From assembly GCA_022497155.1 (NCBI GenBank), contig MU385714.1, positions 124,001-188,000 of the forward strand: a stretch of DNA of 64,000 nucleotides, written 5' to 3'. The translations under genes were made by a program, and so were the position numbers. This DNA is from Whalleya microplaca. Taxonomy: Eukaryota; Ascomycota; Sordariomycetes; Xylariales; Xylariaceae. Each line of letters begins with the position of its first letter. The first letter of the stretch is position 1. Positions 1 to 11,322 of the stretch are shown in pieces. Under the pieces are notes generated by a model. The model had not been told where the DNA came from. It made no database searches and saw only the letters and a program-made list of their open reading frames with translations.

Positions 1-606
1 AAGAGGAGAGAGTTTTTTGATAGAATTGGCAGAACCAAATTAGTCAGATTGTCAGCAATATGCTTTGAGACGTTAGGTAAGGTCTAAGTCAAGCTTATCC
101 TACAACGTATATCAATGTAACTGCTCCCTACATGTATGTAGGCAATTACGTAGGCACGACCTACGCAAGTACCTACTGCCCGATAAAGGTCCCTAGAATG
201 GCCAAGGACCCAGGTCGGGGATCCGGAGGTTGGCCAATCAGGTCGTTTATTGCTTACAGGAACTGCAGGACTAGTTCCCAGATTATTGGGTTCATCTTAT
301 CCACCTGGGCTGCTGGGCAGTTTCGCGAGGACGGGAAAAGGCCGGGCTAGGCCAGCAGTACCGAACGTCACCGGTTGCATAGCAGCATTCTCAGAAAGAA
401 AGTCCAGCCCAGAGCAGTATAAAATCTGAAGGGAAATAATGGGTCTGTATACGTATGGGGGCAACTCACTCACTTCGTATAGGAATTTCTGCGATGCTGA
501 AAGGCACTATTACCGCTGTACAACACATCAAATTGTGGCACTTTCAATTGTTTGCTGCGAGTTGAGGAGGTACCCATGATACGAGGATTGACGCAGCTTA
601 CAGCGT

Positions 607-650
607 ATGTAGGCCTGTATGTAGACCTGTATGTAGACCTGTATGTAGGT
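607..650. repeat. 12-bp tandem repeat
   Basis: About 3.5 copies of a unit close to CCTGTATGTAGA follow one another. No gene overlaps it. This is a simple minisatellite seen directly in the sequence. Confidence 0.8.
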
Positions 651-1172
651 GTCGATACTGAGTATCCAATATGTGCTGAGTAACCTGTACCGAACTGAAT
701 AAAAGCAGGTACGTAGGTGAGATATGTAGGTTATGTACATAGGATAGGATAATCAGGTAAGCAAACCCGAGTGCCTTCCATGGCTCCAATCTTCCTCCCG
801 AATCCAACCACTGGAACTTTCTCATTGCTTTCAACCTCATTCATCTCACTTTTCCTATGTTCTTTTTAACACTCATATGCCCCGTCACCTTCAATTGACC
901 TAAACTTGGTCATAAAGCCGCCTCAGGGTTTGTGTCAACCGAATGATGTTGAACGAATGATCTACGAAGTACATACATACATGCGTACACCGGTAGACAT
1001 CGAAATGACCCTAGCTCATCGGACAACTTTCCAGCTTTGATCCGGGGTACCCATTATCCATTTTCTAGCTGCCTTGGACCTTGGTGATTGGAACTTTGAA
1101 GGGACCGAGCTGCCAGAGCCTCTACCACCAGCTGCACCAGACGAAGAGAATCCCCCTTTTATTACCCCCCAT

Positions 1173-1230
1173 GGGTTTACGGGTTTACGGGTTTACGGGT
1201 TTACGGTTTTACGGTTTTATGGTTTTATGG
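1173..1230. repeat. GGGTTTAC / GGTTTTA(C/T) minisatellite
   Basis: Four copies of the 8-bp unit GGGTTTAC pass into copies of GGTTTTAC and then GGTTTTAT. The unit is not the fungal telomere repeat TTAGGG, so I read it as a local minisatellite and not an interstitial telomere. Confidence 0.75.
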
Positions 1231-1357
1231 CAGTGAAAGAAAGGGAGCGAGACAATCTTCGACCATCGACCATCCACAGCCAATAGCTCACCCGTTGAGG
1301 CAACCCCGTGATTAGCAAGCATTCGGAAAAGTACATGCTGCACCGAGCGGGACTCAG

Positions 1358-1394
1358 CCCCCCCTTTGCCCCCCCTTGCCCCCCCTTGCCCCCC
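1358..1394 (-). promoter_or_regulatory. Four C-runs: potential G-quadruplex (- strand) / i-motif (+ strand)
   Basis: Four runs of 6-7 C are separated by TTTG, TTG and TTG. The minus strand therefore carries four G-runs of at least six with loops of three to four bases, an ideal quadruplex pattern. It lies about 350 bp upstream of the chosen nrc-2 start, in the presumed promoter or 5' UTR. The regulatory role is inference only. Confidence 0.5.
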
Positions 1395-1746
1395 TCGTGT
1401 GGCTCCTACGCCCGACTGGGACTAGCCGCCTGTGTCAAGCGCCAGCGCCAGGCCCAGACAAGCCAGATCTAGCAAGCAAGAGCACAGGAGCAGCATTCAC
1501 TGGCAGCAACAGCCGCCGCCGCTACTTGCTGCCGCTACCACTTCCACTATGGGGTCCGACAAGTCAATTGAGAACTTTCACCAAAACCACTCTTCTTCTC
1601 CGACCCCTTCACAACCAACCTCCTTCATCCGCCGGGCACCGCACTTACGCATCAAACAGCGATTGCAAACATGGCACCATCCGATTAATCTTGAAAACCA
1701 CCGTGACAACAACAACACCACCACCACCACCACTACCACCAAGAAG

Positions 1747-3762
1747 ATGCCCATCAAGGCTCCCAACGGTCCAGGCTCCGGCAGCAACAGCCACTTCAAC
1801 CAGAAGTTGAAGAACTTCTTTCGCATCAACCTGAATACCAACGGGGACAAGGACAAAGGCCTCGACCACTCTCTGAAGGCCGACAACAAGGCCGGATTTC
1901 GTCAATCCAGAAGATTCTTCACTACTGTCGGTAGAATTAGATCCACTACCACAGCCAGTGAGGGAAATCCCCTTGATGAGTCCTTAAGTCCCACGGCTAA
2001 TGCGAATCCATACTTCGCCCACCAGGGACAGCCTGGACTCCGCCATCACAATGAAGGATCCGTCCCCTCGAGCCCGCCCGATACTCCGAGTTTAAAGGTC
2101 GATGGTCCGGACGGGGCGAATGCGCAGGCTACCCAGGCTACGAATGCTACAAAGGAAGAGCTGGCGAGGAAACTTCGAAGGGTCGCGAGTGCTCCAAATA
2201 CACAGGGTCTCTTCTCCAAGCCGAGCAAAGGCAGTGGAGAAAGGCCTGCAACTGCAGAACTCGGAAAAGAGCCGCTTGTGCATGGTGATGCTTCACTGGG
2301 CTTTGTTGATCCCAAGTTCCCACTCCCCAATGCCTCTACACTTTCCGTGCCCGACTCGGACGGTCTTGGGGCTCTTCCCCCCAGTCAAACTTCCTTAGCT
2401 TTTCGTAGAACGTACAGCTCAAACTCGATCAAAGTCCGTACCGTCGAAGTCGGGCCTGGTAGCTTTGACAAGATCAAGCTTATCGGGAAAGGCGATGTCG
2501 GTAAGGTTTACCTCGTTAGGGAAAAGAAGAGCTCTAGGCTCTACGCCATGAAGGGTAAGTTGTTTCTCCTGGCGTGTGACGGCCTGTGCTTACAAATATA
2601 GTTCTGAGCAAGAAGGAGATGATCAAGCGGAATAAGATCAAGAGAGCCTTAGCCGAGCAGGAGATTCTAGCGACGAGCAACCACCCTTTCATCGTAACCT
2701 TATATCATTCCTTCCAGTCAGAGGACCATCTCTACTTGTGCATGGAGTACTGCAGCGGCGGAGAATTCTTCCGAGCATTACAAACTCGCCCTGGTAAATG
2801 CATTCCGGAAGACGATGCACGGTTCTATGCTGCCGAGGTCACAGCTGCTTTAGAATATCTACATTTGATGGGCTTCATCTATAGAGATTTGAAGCCAGAA
2901 AGTGAGTTGATTTCTTTATCGTCCACTTCGGCAGAGTTCTAATGCTGTCAACAGACATCCTCCTCCATCAATCAGGGCACATCATGCTTTCCGATTTTGA
3001 CCTCTCCAAACAGTCGGATCCTGGTGGTAAGCCGACCATGATCATGGGTAAGAACGGTGCTAGTACCAACTCCCTCCCAACGATAGACACGAAGTCGTGC
3101 ATTGCCAATTTCCGAACAAACTCGTTTGTGGGAACTGAGGAGTACATTGCACCTGAAGTCATCAAGGGCAGCGGACACACGAGTGCTGTGGACTGGTGGA
3201 CACTGGGCATTTTGATTTACGAAATGCTGTACGGTACTACGCCTTTTAAAGGCAAGAATCGTAACGCGACTTTTGCCAATATCCTCCGCGAAGAAATTCC
3301 ATTCCCGGAGCACTCCGGAGCGCCCCAGATATCTAAGTAAGTTGATTTCAATTATGAACTACATTCTGTTCTCTACTAACGCTGTCCAGTCTCTGTAAAT
3401 CCCTAATTCGAAAGCTACTCATCAAGGACGAGACCAGGAGACTAGGCGCGAGGGCGGGAGCCTCGGACATTAAAGCGCACCCCTTCTTCAGAACAACGCA
3501 GTGGGCTCTCATTCGACATATGAAACCACCTATAGTTCCACACGCCGGACGCGGCGTTGACACAATCAACTTTAGGAATGTAAAGGAGAGTGAAAGCGTC
3601 GATATCACCGGCTCAAAACAACTAAGCTGGGCTAAAGGCGTGCCATTAGACAGCGGCCTAGCTACGCCGGGCAACGAAGTAATTGATCCTTTTGAGGAGT
3701 TCAATAGCGTGACGTTACATCATGATGGTGATGATTATGATAGTCAAGGCTCTGATAGGTGA
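1747..3762 (+). CDS. nrc-2: AGC serine/threonine kinase NRC-2 (flippase kinase FPK1/KIN82 family)
   Basis: Four exons are read: 1747-2554, 2602-2901, 2955-3336 and 3390-3762. The introns are 47-53 bp with GT-AG ends, giving about 620 residues. The N-terminal 240 residues are low-complexity and basic. The kinase domain follows with a glycine loop [11 protein letters not shown], the AMK lysine, an I-YRDLKPEN catalytic loop, DFDLSK in place of DFG (usual in this family), a family-typical activation-loop insert, and [12 protein letters not shown]. The tail contains DPFEEFNSV, a likely hydrophobic motif. Members phosphorylate plasma-membrane phospholipid flippases and control polarised growth; NRC-2 of Neurospora represses conidiation. 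The start at 1747 has a good context, but an in-frame ATG at 1549 would add 66 residues including a Thr run. Identity is very secure; the start is less so. Confidence 0.93.
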
Positions 3763-5738
3763 TAACTCATGCCTGTCTCGGCTTGTCATCTTACTCGCTT
3801 CGTCGTCCTTGGAAGCGGATCTGGTTGTTTATAGGTATGCCTTGGCACCATACCGAGTCGGAGTATTCCTTGCCACACGGCAGCATTGAAGTCCCCCATG
3901 GCCAATGGGATGTACTATTTGAACCGCTGAAAGAGCTCAATGCGGTTACGGCATTTTCCTTCTGCCACTCTTTTTCGAAGATCGTGACCAGGGAATGGAC
4001 ACGGCAGGGAAAAGGGCCCGGGTGGTAGCATCAAACACTCATATGAACGGCGTTGTGTGGTACCAGGAGTTTGGGCGGAAAGACTGACGAAAAGAGTGTA
4101 CGCACTAGCAATGACTTATGTAGCCCATAAATAAGGTTTGCCTATGTCAGTTGATTGGAATCGCGAATCGAGCCCTCTTAGCTTGACGTGAAGCACTCTC
4201 ACTAACCCCTGTCAACTATTATTATCAGACTAGCTACCTATCCCTTTGTCAATTTACCTTCTCTACTAGCCGTTTGATCGTATTACCTGTAGCATAGCTC
4301 TATTCCATATTTTTTTTCCCTTCTTTCTTTCATAGTACTGACTACCGAGACTTTCCTTAGTATATTCTATATAGTGTCTGGCCGCAGAGGCTGCCCCCTG
4401 GCGATCCCCTATGTAAATAAAGTGTCACCTTAGTTTATATAAATTCCATATGAGTATAGATAGCCCTGTTCTAGCCTTGAAGACTATGTGCCCTCTTGAG
4501 TTTCTATATAATCCTACCCTAAAACCTCAAGTTCCTATAAACCCTCGTTATGTTGTTATATATGTTATCACTTGTGAACGCCCATGTAGTGTCCTCGAAT
4601 CCCGGTACTGAGATTTAGTAGGCAAGGTCACTTGGCGAGTCCTTACGACTGGTGACTGTTTGCCAGCGAGTCATAACACATTCTGCCACCTCGGGACACA
4701 AACAACAGGGATACCTCTGGAAGCCGTATTCCCGGGCCCCTGACAATGGTTGGGCAAATCTCTGTCATGTAGAATCAGAGCTACCAGCTCATGGATGAGC
4801 GGATATTCATGGTGTAGTCTATATTGCCCAACCCTCTTATATAGGAAGTAGTTCAGGTTTATACCGGAGTGAGTTCTGACCTAAGCCATGACTCACATCA
4901 TAGCCTACATAATATAATGAAACAACACAAGCCGAGAGCCAACCGCTTAAGTTATCAAAAGTACAGCATTTCCTGTAATACCTACTTCTCAGCGTCACAA
5001 AGCACATACCTAAATCCTCATGCGGCCATTACCTACGCCCTCCCCCTGAAACCCCCTGAAACCTCCCGCCCCCGCCCTAGACCTCGACCAGAAAGAAGAC
5101 ACCGAAACTTCGGGGTTCATCCTATCAGCCTTGGTTGCTACTTGTCAGTGTTAGTGAGTCGGCAGGCCACGTGAAGCCTTTATATGTTGTTGTAAGTAAG
5201 TTTGGCTACGTCCTAGAAAAAGGAAAGAAATATAAAGTCAATACCACATAGCACATTATAACACTCATTATGGTAACTCAAGCCACGATGAGAATAGGGG
5301 CTGTTCCAAGGCACAAGCACCTTCGCATCGATATCACATTCGATATATGAAATCAGCACAAATCTGCCGAGTGATGAATATACAGTAAAGATAACAGTTA
5401 GACCCCAAATCATAATTCAAAGCCTTTCTCTATGCTTGCGGTTTAGGGAAAATCCTAGCGTGTAAAGCTCAATGTCAATCCGAAGTGGCAGGTAGTTGAT
5501 TGTGTCAGAATAGGCTGCTTCTCGTTGTTCTTAGAAGATACTATATCCATAGTTCAGTGGCATTATTAAGTTCACTTTGTCTATATACAGTGACACCCTA
5601 GGAGTATAATCACTCAAAACATCGCGGTCCTCCCCATCCTCACCCCAAATTCGGATATAGGTACCGGATGATGACAAGCCCTCGGATTTAGATATGCTGC
5701 ACCAGACATATCATCCCTTTTGCCATATCGGTGCTTTA
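3763..5738. other. Intergenic, AT-richer
   Basis: Only short unsupported frames occur. Around 4250-4560 the DNA is pyrimidine- and AT-rich and may contain the nrc-2 3' UTR. I see no gene, repeat family or RNA here. Confidence 0.6.
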
Positions 5739-6860
5739 TTAGTCTTGTAGTAATGAGTTATGGTAATGGAGGTGAAGCTTTCTCCGCTGACATCCATTCT
5801 CCTTATTGTTATGTGAATTATGATTCGTGATACAGAGTCGGAAATGTATCACAAGCTGCAGAGGCGGTATGTCGCTTAAGACTTCTTGACACCACGGGTG
5901 TTCATGATCAAATTCCTGGATGGCATTGAGAAGAGCCCCAGGTTCGATCAGAGACCTCATCCGAATATTCATTTGGTCTTCCGAAAGTGCAATAGCCGAA
6001 GATGGTACGTCCGGTTGTCCTTTCAGCCAAAGATTCTTCAAATCGATATCCGACTGTTCAACATATCCCTCTTCTGGATCAACGATATCTCTAAGCCAAT
6101 TAGCAACCCTCTTGTCGAAGTAGGCAGGATCGGATTCCTCGATGTATATTTTCCTCAGACGACGTAGCTTCTTATGGTCGTGAGCATCGACAAGAAGGAC
6201 ATGACATCTCTCGAGACCTTTTCCAAATATATCTTGCACTTGTGGCGATCGACTAAGGTGCATAACGATACTATCATGGTAGAATAAATATTGCGGCACA
6301 CCCCTCCAGAACCCCCTTTTCCGTTGTTGCCATTGCTCTACCAAAAACCTCCCCGAAGTACCTGACAATGCGGCAAGACTAACACAAATGGGACTCGCAG
6401 GAGAGGAACAGAAATAGAACCTGGTGATCGCAGGGTTCTGTTCCGTGCGCGGTCCAGTAGACTCCTTGTGTGAAGCTTCATCAAAGCAAAGTATATCCGT
6501 CGAGGGATCGAACCAGGTCTCCAGCCGAATTACTCGACATGTACCACGCGGACGACTCCCCACGCACTTCCAAGAACCAAATCTCGAGGCGACTTTCCGT
6601 GCCTCGCGGCAGACAGAGAGCAATGCCGGTGGTGCTAAGAGCACAGCGGCCAAGTCCGAGCTCCGAACGCGCCAAGCATCGTGGTCCAGCTCATTCGCAG
6701 TGTCGGGCTCGCCGTTCCTCTTGACCGGCACCGTCTCCTTTCGGATCTCGAAGACCCGGCGCGGGAGGGAGAATTTCCATATGAGAATTCGCAACTCGGC
6801 CGGAAGTTCTGCAAAACGTGGAAACAATGGGGGCGTCGTAGAGTCAAGCTCGACGACCAT
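5739..6860 (-). CDS. 2EXR domain-containing protein
   Basis: A single exon of 373 residues. The N-terminal part carries the pattern of the fungal 2EXR domain: a start like FPRFAELPAELRILIWKFSL, followed some 70 residues later by a second block ALLSVCREARKVASR. Such proteins form large, fast-evolving families in Pezizomycotina; the domain resembles an F-box-like helix pair, and the function is unknown. The remaining 250 residues have no motif I recognise. The frame stays open up to 6917, but that triplet is GTG, so I chose the first ATG at 6860; a short upstream exon cannot be excluded. Confidence 0.8.
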   Translation of the reverse strand: MVVELDSTTPPLFPRFAELPAELRILIWKFSLPRRVFEIRKETVPVKRNGEPDTANELDHDAWRVRSSDLAAVLLAPPALLSVCREARKVASRFGSWKCVGSRPRGTCRVIRLETWFDPSTDILCFDEASHKESTGPRTEQNPAITRFYFCSSPASPICVSLAALSGTSGRFLVEQWQQRKRGFWRGVPQYLFYHDSIVMHLSRSPQVQDIFGKGLERCHVLLVDAHDHKKLRRLRKIYIEESDPAYFDKRVANWLRDIVDPEEGYVEQSDIDLKNLWLKGQPDVPSSAIALSEDQMNIRMRSLIEPGALLNAIQEFDHEHPWCQEVLSDIPPLQLVIHFRLCITNHNSHNNKENGCQRRKLHLHYHNSLLQD

Positions 6861-7845
6861 GGCTTGTGCAGCAGCAAGTGTGACCTTTCGGATCGAACTC
6901 GGACTTCCTGTAGACACTAGATGCTGCCGGTTTGGTGTCCAAGGTATAGACTATGGGGTTTAGCGAGCGCTCCGAAGATCTAAACGAAAGGAATTTGCGT
7001 GAAGGGTCGCAAGCATCCAAACTTATGAGGTAGTCATATATCCGAGAACCTTGGAGGTAGATGCCAACTGGCAACGGGTCAGTTGACCACCGAACAGTTC
7101 GTCTCGGGTCACACAAGATCGGTTGAATAATAGGTATTCGTGGAAGAGCCAAAGTCTCATGATGTACGAAGAACACTTGAAAGCACTATATCGTGTAGAC
7201 CGGAGTTATATTGCCTATCATAAGCAATAAAGCATATAAGCTCGGTGGAGGGACGGAGATGCTACGGATAGTGGTTCATTGTTCTTGTGACCGAGAGCCT
7301 CTCGCTCGGATTACTCGCAAGCCCTCGGAGTTCGGACAAACAAGGCCGTTGATCATTCAGACTAGCAAACACTTATTAGACCAGCTCACGAGAAAGAGGC
7401 CAGCCAAAGAATGTCAAGCATTCGACAACGAATGCAGGACTCTCATCGTGTTGTATACAAAGTGAGACTCCTAGGACATGAGAGAGGACTTTATACAACC
7501 ACACCCCGCCATATCGTAGCCATGATATCTCGGAGCTTCATTGCCTTAATAAGACATGCCTTGAAGTCGTCAAATTCACAAATACTCTGGAGTATAATTC
7601 AAAAAGTATAGCCTCGGACATTATAGCCTTGATTTACAGCTTCCATTGTGAGATAGAGAACCATGTAAGTGTATAAAGTTGATCTGCAGCACGTACATGT
7701 ACTTTGATAGTGGGGGCGGGGCATGTTGGTGCCCTGTCACGTCACGCAAAAACCCACCAGCAACGTAACGCGCCTTCCAACGTGAACGAACCTCATTTAT
7801 ACTACGTACACACGTAGGTCAAACTCCCGTCAACACATACATAAG
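6861..7845. other. Intergenic between divergent 2EXR gene and DAD3
   Basis: No supported gene. Presumably holds the two divergent promoters. A GGGGGCGGGGC box at about 7712 lies 130 bp before the DAD3 start. Confidence 0.5.
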
Positions 7846-8265
7846 ATGGACCAGCCAGCACCCAATCCGTTGCTCTCGCCGCCCGAGCTCTCACCTCTGG
7901 AGCAGGAGGTGCTCGAGGAGTACGAGCGGCTAGCCGAGAACATGAAGAAGGCAAGTCCAAGTCAAAGTCAAACTCAGACTCAAGCGCCATGCAACCCAAC
8001 CCAAACCAACCCAAATCGAAGCTGATCTAAGCTAAGCTAAGCTGAGATGAGACGGTCAAAGTTGAGTTGAGCTAGGCAGGCTGACCGCATTTCCCAGCTG
8101 GCGAGCGTGCTCGACACCATGGCCGGGCAGCCGACGACCGAGATCCTCGACGGCCTGCGCGAGCTCGAGCGCAAGACGAGCCTGGTCTTCACCCTGCTCA
8201 AGGCCAGCGTCTACAGCATCGTGCTGCAGCAGGAGATCGACTGGGGTGATCAGGCCAGGCGTTGA
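7846..8265 (+). CDS. DAD3: DASH/DAM1 complex subunit DAD3 (spliced, GC-AG intron)
   Basis: Two exons, 7846-7950 and 8098-8265, join to a 90-residue protein. Neither exon is long enough to stand out as an open frame. The product starts MDQPAPNPLLSPPELSPLEQ and continues with a heptad-rich helix (EQEVLEEYERLAENMKK, then LASVLDTM after the junction) and a conserved hydrophobic C-terminal half ending IVLQQEIDWGDQARR. Length and pattern fit DAD3, a subunit of the ring complex that couples kinetochores to microtubule plus ends. The 147-bp intron begins GCAAGT instead of GTAAGT and ends CAG; reading through it meets a stop at the TGA near 8022, so splicing is required. The intron contains short GCTAA repeats. 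Very likely correct, including the rare donor. Confidence 0.85.
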
Positions 8266-8745
8266 GAGAGAGGACGATGAGCCGAGTTCGAGGTTGAGCG
8301 CGAGCGCGAGCGCGTCGGTCCCCGTCGCCAGATGAAGTGTGTGTATGCGTGTACTACCGCGTTAACTCCGAGTGCGACGGTAGTTTGAGATGGCAGCAAT
8401 CACCAAAACCACTAATCAGTTGGGATTGGTTTACGAGTGTAGGATGTATGCCAATGGTGAATTGGAGGTCATCGTCACCTTAAAGTCTACGCCAAGTGTG
8501 GACCAGGCCGATTCGCGAGGGATACAATGTGCCTTTTGCAAAGGCTGAGAAATGAGATTTGGGATTGGGACCAAGCACGGAATTGTACATACGGCCTACG
8601 AGCCAAAGATACCCAAGATGTCACAACAGACAGACAGGCGAATATACGCGCGGGAGATGCGCCAAGCGTCTATTGCCATGGCTTATATGCATTTTTTTCT
8701 TCTTCTTTTTCTTCTTCTTCTTGTCTATACAGGGTTTATACATGA
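8266..8745. other. Convergent intergenic region
   Basis: This is the 3' flank of DAD3 and of the opposing uS5m gene. It contains a TTC/TTT pyrimidine tract at about 8690-8725 next to the uS5m stop. No gene is seen. Confidence 0.6.
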
Positions 8746-10119
8746 CTAGTACACGGTGCCGCCGCTATAGTACACCTTCCGCACGTCTACCAGCTTCTTT
8801 CCTCTGCCTATGGCGATTTCCTCGGGGTCTTTCTGGCTCATCAACGCTAGAATGCACGCCTTGGCCGAGTTCATCGGGTTCCGCCCCCGCGGCATCTTAG
8901 CGGCGATGTCGTGGATACCGGCGGCCCGCATTATTTCAAACAGTCGGTGAGAGGCGCGGAGCCCGAAGCCTTTCCGAGAAGTATCAGCATACACGTAGTT
9001 CAGATATAGGTACTAGATCGCGCGCGCGTTGTATTGTGGGGTGTGGGTATAACTGTACTCACCGGGTGGGCGCGCGTCGAGCTGCACGATGGTGGCGCCG
9101 AACTTGGCCTTCACGGAGCCGTAGATGGTGCGGTCCTCGTAGCGGCGCACCGGCTTCATGTTCTGGATAGCCAACATCCTCGCCTTATTGGCGGCGACCG
9201 ATTGTTCGACCGCCTTGGCCTCGCCCACGCCCAACCGCCCGTTGCGATTGCCCGCGATGGCCAAAATCCAGTTTCTGCGGATCTTGCCCAGACGGGTCTG
9301 GTTGTGAACCATACGGATGACCAGGATCTTGGTGCTGATTTCCAGGATCTCCCTCACCGTCAAGCCCGTGTGTCTCTTCAGATCTTTGTATACACCCTCG
9401 TCGTCCAGACCATCGTCTGCGGGGTCGATGGGCGGCTTGTACTTGCCCACGACACCGGCAAGTTTCTTTCCCAGCGCCGGGGCGAGCGATGTGTCCTGAG
9501 GTTGGTTGTTATCCGTCATGGTCGATCGCTCAATGAAATATTTGGCTTCCTCCATCGGGATATCGATGCGCTTTTCCAAAAGTTCCGCTATCTCATCCGG
9601 AGACATGTTCTCGAAATTTACATCCTTTGGTATTAAAGACTCAAGGTGCCGGGTCAGATCTTCTGCGTGCTCTTGCTGGTTCATGAATCTCGTGTGCGGG
9701 TCAGGGAGCGTGGGCGTCGTAGGGCGCTTGTCGATGACAGGGTGGATCTTGCTGAAATCGTCGAGGGTCAGCGGCTTGTAGGGATCTCTCCGCAACCGTC
9801 CTTGTATCGTTAAATCTCTCGGGTCGATAGCCGCCTCGCCAGCCTCGAGGGCCGCCATCTGTTCTGGTGTATATTTTTGCTTCAAAATCTCCAGCTCCTC
9901 GGGTGTGTACCGAGGGAAAACCTTTTTCGAATGCTCCTCAATCTTCTCAGGGGTCACCAGGCCCATTTCATCGGCTCGTATGCTCTTGAACCTGGGCTTC
10001 CGCCGTGCGGCGAGTTGTGCGCAGCTGTGAAAGGGAGCGTGGCATCGTTGCGCTGCTGGGTTTACCGCGGCGGCAAACCGCTTCGAAAGCAGACATCGTG
10101 CTGGTCGTGCCACACTCAT
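8746..10119 (-). CDS. Mitochondrial small-subunit ribosomal protein uS5m (MRPS5)
   Basis: Exon 1 is 10119-9063 and exon 2 is 8969-8746, with a 93-bp GT-AG intron; 426 residues result. The start MSVARPARCLLSKRF is an Arg/Ala/Ser-rich mitochondrial presequence. A long mitochondria-specific N-terminal extension follows. The S5 domain is at the C-terminal third: STKILVIRMVHNQTRLGK, GNRNGRLGVGEAKA, then across the junction ARPPGFGLRASHRLFEIMRAAGI and PRGRNPMNSAKACILAL, typical of the S5 C-terminal domain. It would sit in the decoding-side region of the mitoribosome 37S subunit. The frame is open to 10224, but the ATG at 10119 gives the better targeting peptide. Confidence 0.92.
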
Positions 10120-11091
10120 CTCAATCGCATTTCCAGGACCTAGACAGAGCAGTAATCGGGCTGCAATGGCACAACGTAGTGAGTGAACCGCCGGCAGAAT
10201 CGCACACAGTGATGAGAGCTTCAATTGGTAGGCCCGCCCTACCTAATTTTTCTCCCACGCTGCGAAATCCCGGGTATACTATTTCCCCGACGCATCCCTA
10301 CCTTAGGTAAGGTACCTTACCCTAGGTACCCTATGTACATGTACCTACGTACCTAGGTAGGCCAGTCAATACTCGGGTACGTGCATGCTAAAGAAAAATG
10401 GCCTAGCCTGCAATTGGTTGATTGTAGTCGCCAATTGACAGGGGTCGCTAAAGCCCAGGAACAAATCGTCTTTGGCAACTAATTATAGTCTCGTTAAACT
10501 CTATTACTTTTGTAGAAAGAACAAAACTATGAATCTTACAGGTAGAATTGGCCTTCACTCTCGGGGCGCCAGCGCTTAGGATTTCCTGTAGTTATAATGA
10601 GGCTCTTCCTCCCCTTGAAGCTGCAGTCGCTACCATAGTGGCCCCAGCATCCTCCCATATGGCTCGCGCGGCGCATCAGTCGATTCTGGTGCAGATCTGA
10701 AACGTACGAGTTTCGCAGGGATTATCGTCAACGTCGTCAGTCCAGACTCTCCAACAGTCGAGACCACAACCGTCCAGGGCGCTTTTGTTCCATTGCTACC
10801 AAACACCAGTAGGCATTTGTGTTTTTTTTCCCTTTCTTCTACTTCAGCTGGTTAAGTGCCTTGTATTCTATTTCTCCTTCGTTCTTGATATAGCGAAAAG
10901 TGAAGCTATTCTTATCGTTTGCCCTCTCTCCCTCATTAGACTGTGACTGGTTCACAATAATACCTGCCTATCGCTGCGCGCCCTTTCGCTTGCCCACCTG
11001 TTGTACTCGGGTTATCGGAAGCCATTTGCCCTCTTCCATCTCTTCCCATCACAGACTTTCTTCACGAACCGTCGCAAGATCAGCCGTCACT
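10120..11091. other. Divergent promoter region with nested palindromes
   Basis: Holds the shared upstream DNA of uS5m (-) and the small membrane protein gene (+). A cluster of perfect palindromes sits at 10307-10357. Pyrimidine-rich stretches at 10828-10920 look like a fungal core promoter/5' UTR. No gene is seen. Confidence 0.6.
10307..10357. repeat. Cluster of short perfect palindromes
   Basis: GTAAGGTACCTTAC (14 bp, 10307-10320), CCTAGG, GTACATGTAC (10335-10344), TACGTA and CCTAGG follow within 51 bp. Similar palindromes recur elsewhere in the window (13842-13855). Confidence 0.7.
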
Positions 11092-11322
11092 ATGTCGGGC
11101 CAATTCGGGTTCATGTCCAAGATTGGCGCCACGGACCAAGCCGTCGCCACGTTGAACGATCAGCCGTACATCTTCACAGTCCTTGTTGTCGTCCTCGTCG
11201 CCGTCATCCTTCAGTGTGTGCTTCTTTGGTACATACATTACGCAACCATGAAGCCGGAGCAAAAGAAAAAGAAGGAGCCCAAGGGCAAAAAGGCGGGTGG
11301 CAAGCCTCCGGCACAGCGATAG
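11092..11322 (+). CDS. Small single-pass membrane protein with Lys-rich tail
   Basis: A 76-residue single-exon frame starts at ATG 11092 (MSGQFGFMSKIGATDQAVAT). One strong hydrophobic segment spans roughly residues 27-51 (YIFTVLVVVLVAVILQCVLL), followed by a tail rich in lysine (KPEQKKKKEPKGKKAGG). The charge pattern predicts the lysine tail in the cytosol. I do not recognise the family. Codon use is C-ending like that of neighbouring genes and the 5' region is promoter-like, so I think it is real. The frame extends upstream without a stop, but the extension looks like UTR. Confidence 0.6.
   Translation: MSGQFGFMSKIGATDQAVATLNDQPYIFTVLVVVLVAVILQCVLLWYIHYATMKPEQKKKKEPKGKKAGGKPPAQR

Larger units (their letters stand above)
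1..1746. other. Intergenic / 5' region of nrc-2
   Basis: No gene is supported here. The stretch holds three simple-sequence blocks (a 12-bp tandem repeat near 607-650, a GGGTTTAC minisatellite at 1173-1230 and a C-run array at 1358-1394) and then a proline/threonine-codon-rich open stretch (1549-1746) that is in frame with the kinase. That stretch is either 5' leader or an alternative N-terminus. Confidence 0.6.

Noticed and set aside
1173..1230. Interstitial telomere
   Set aside because: The unit is GGGTTTAC/GGTTTTA, not TTAGGG, and there is no subtelomeric gene context.
9034..9636. Plus-strand 200-codon frame opposite uS5m
   Set aside because: Shadow of the ribosomal protein gene, which has clear homology on the other strand.
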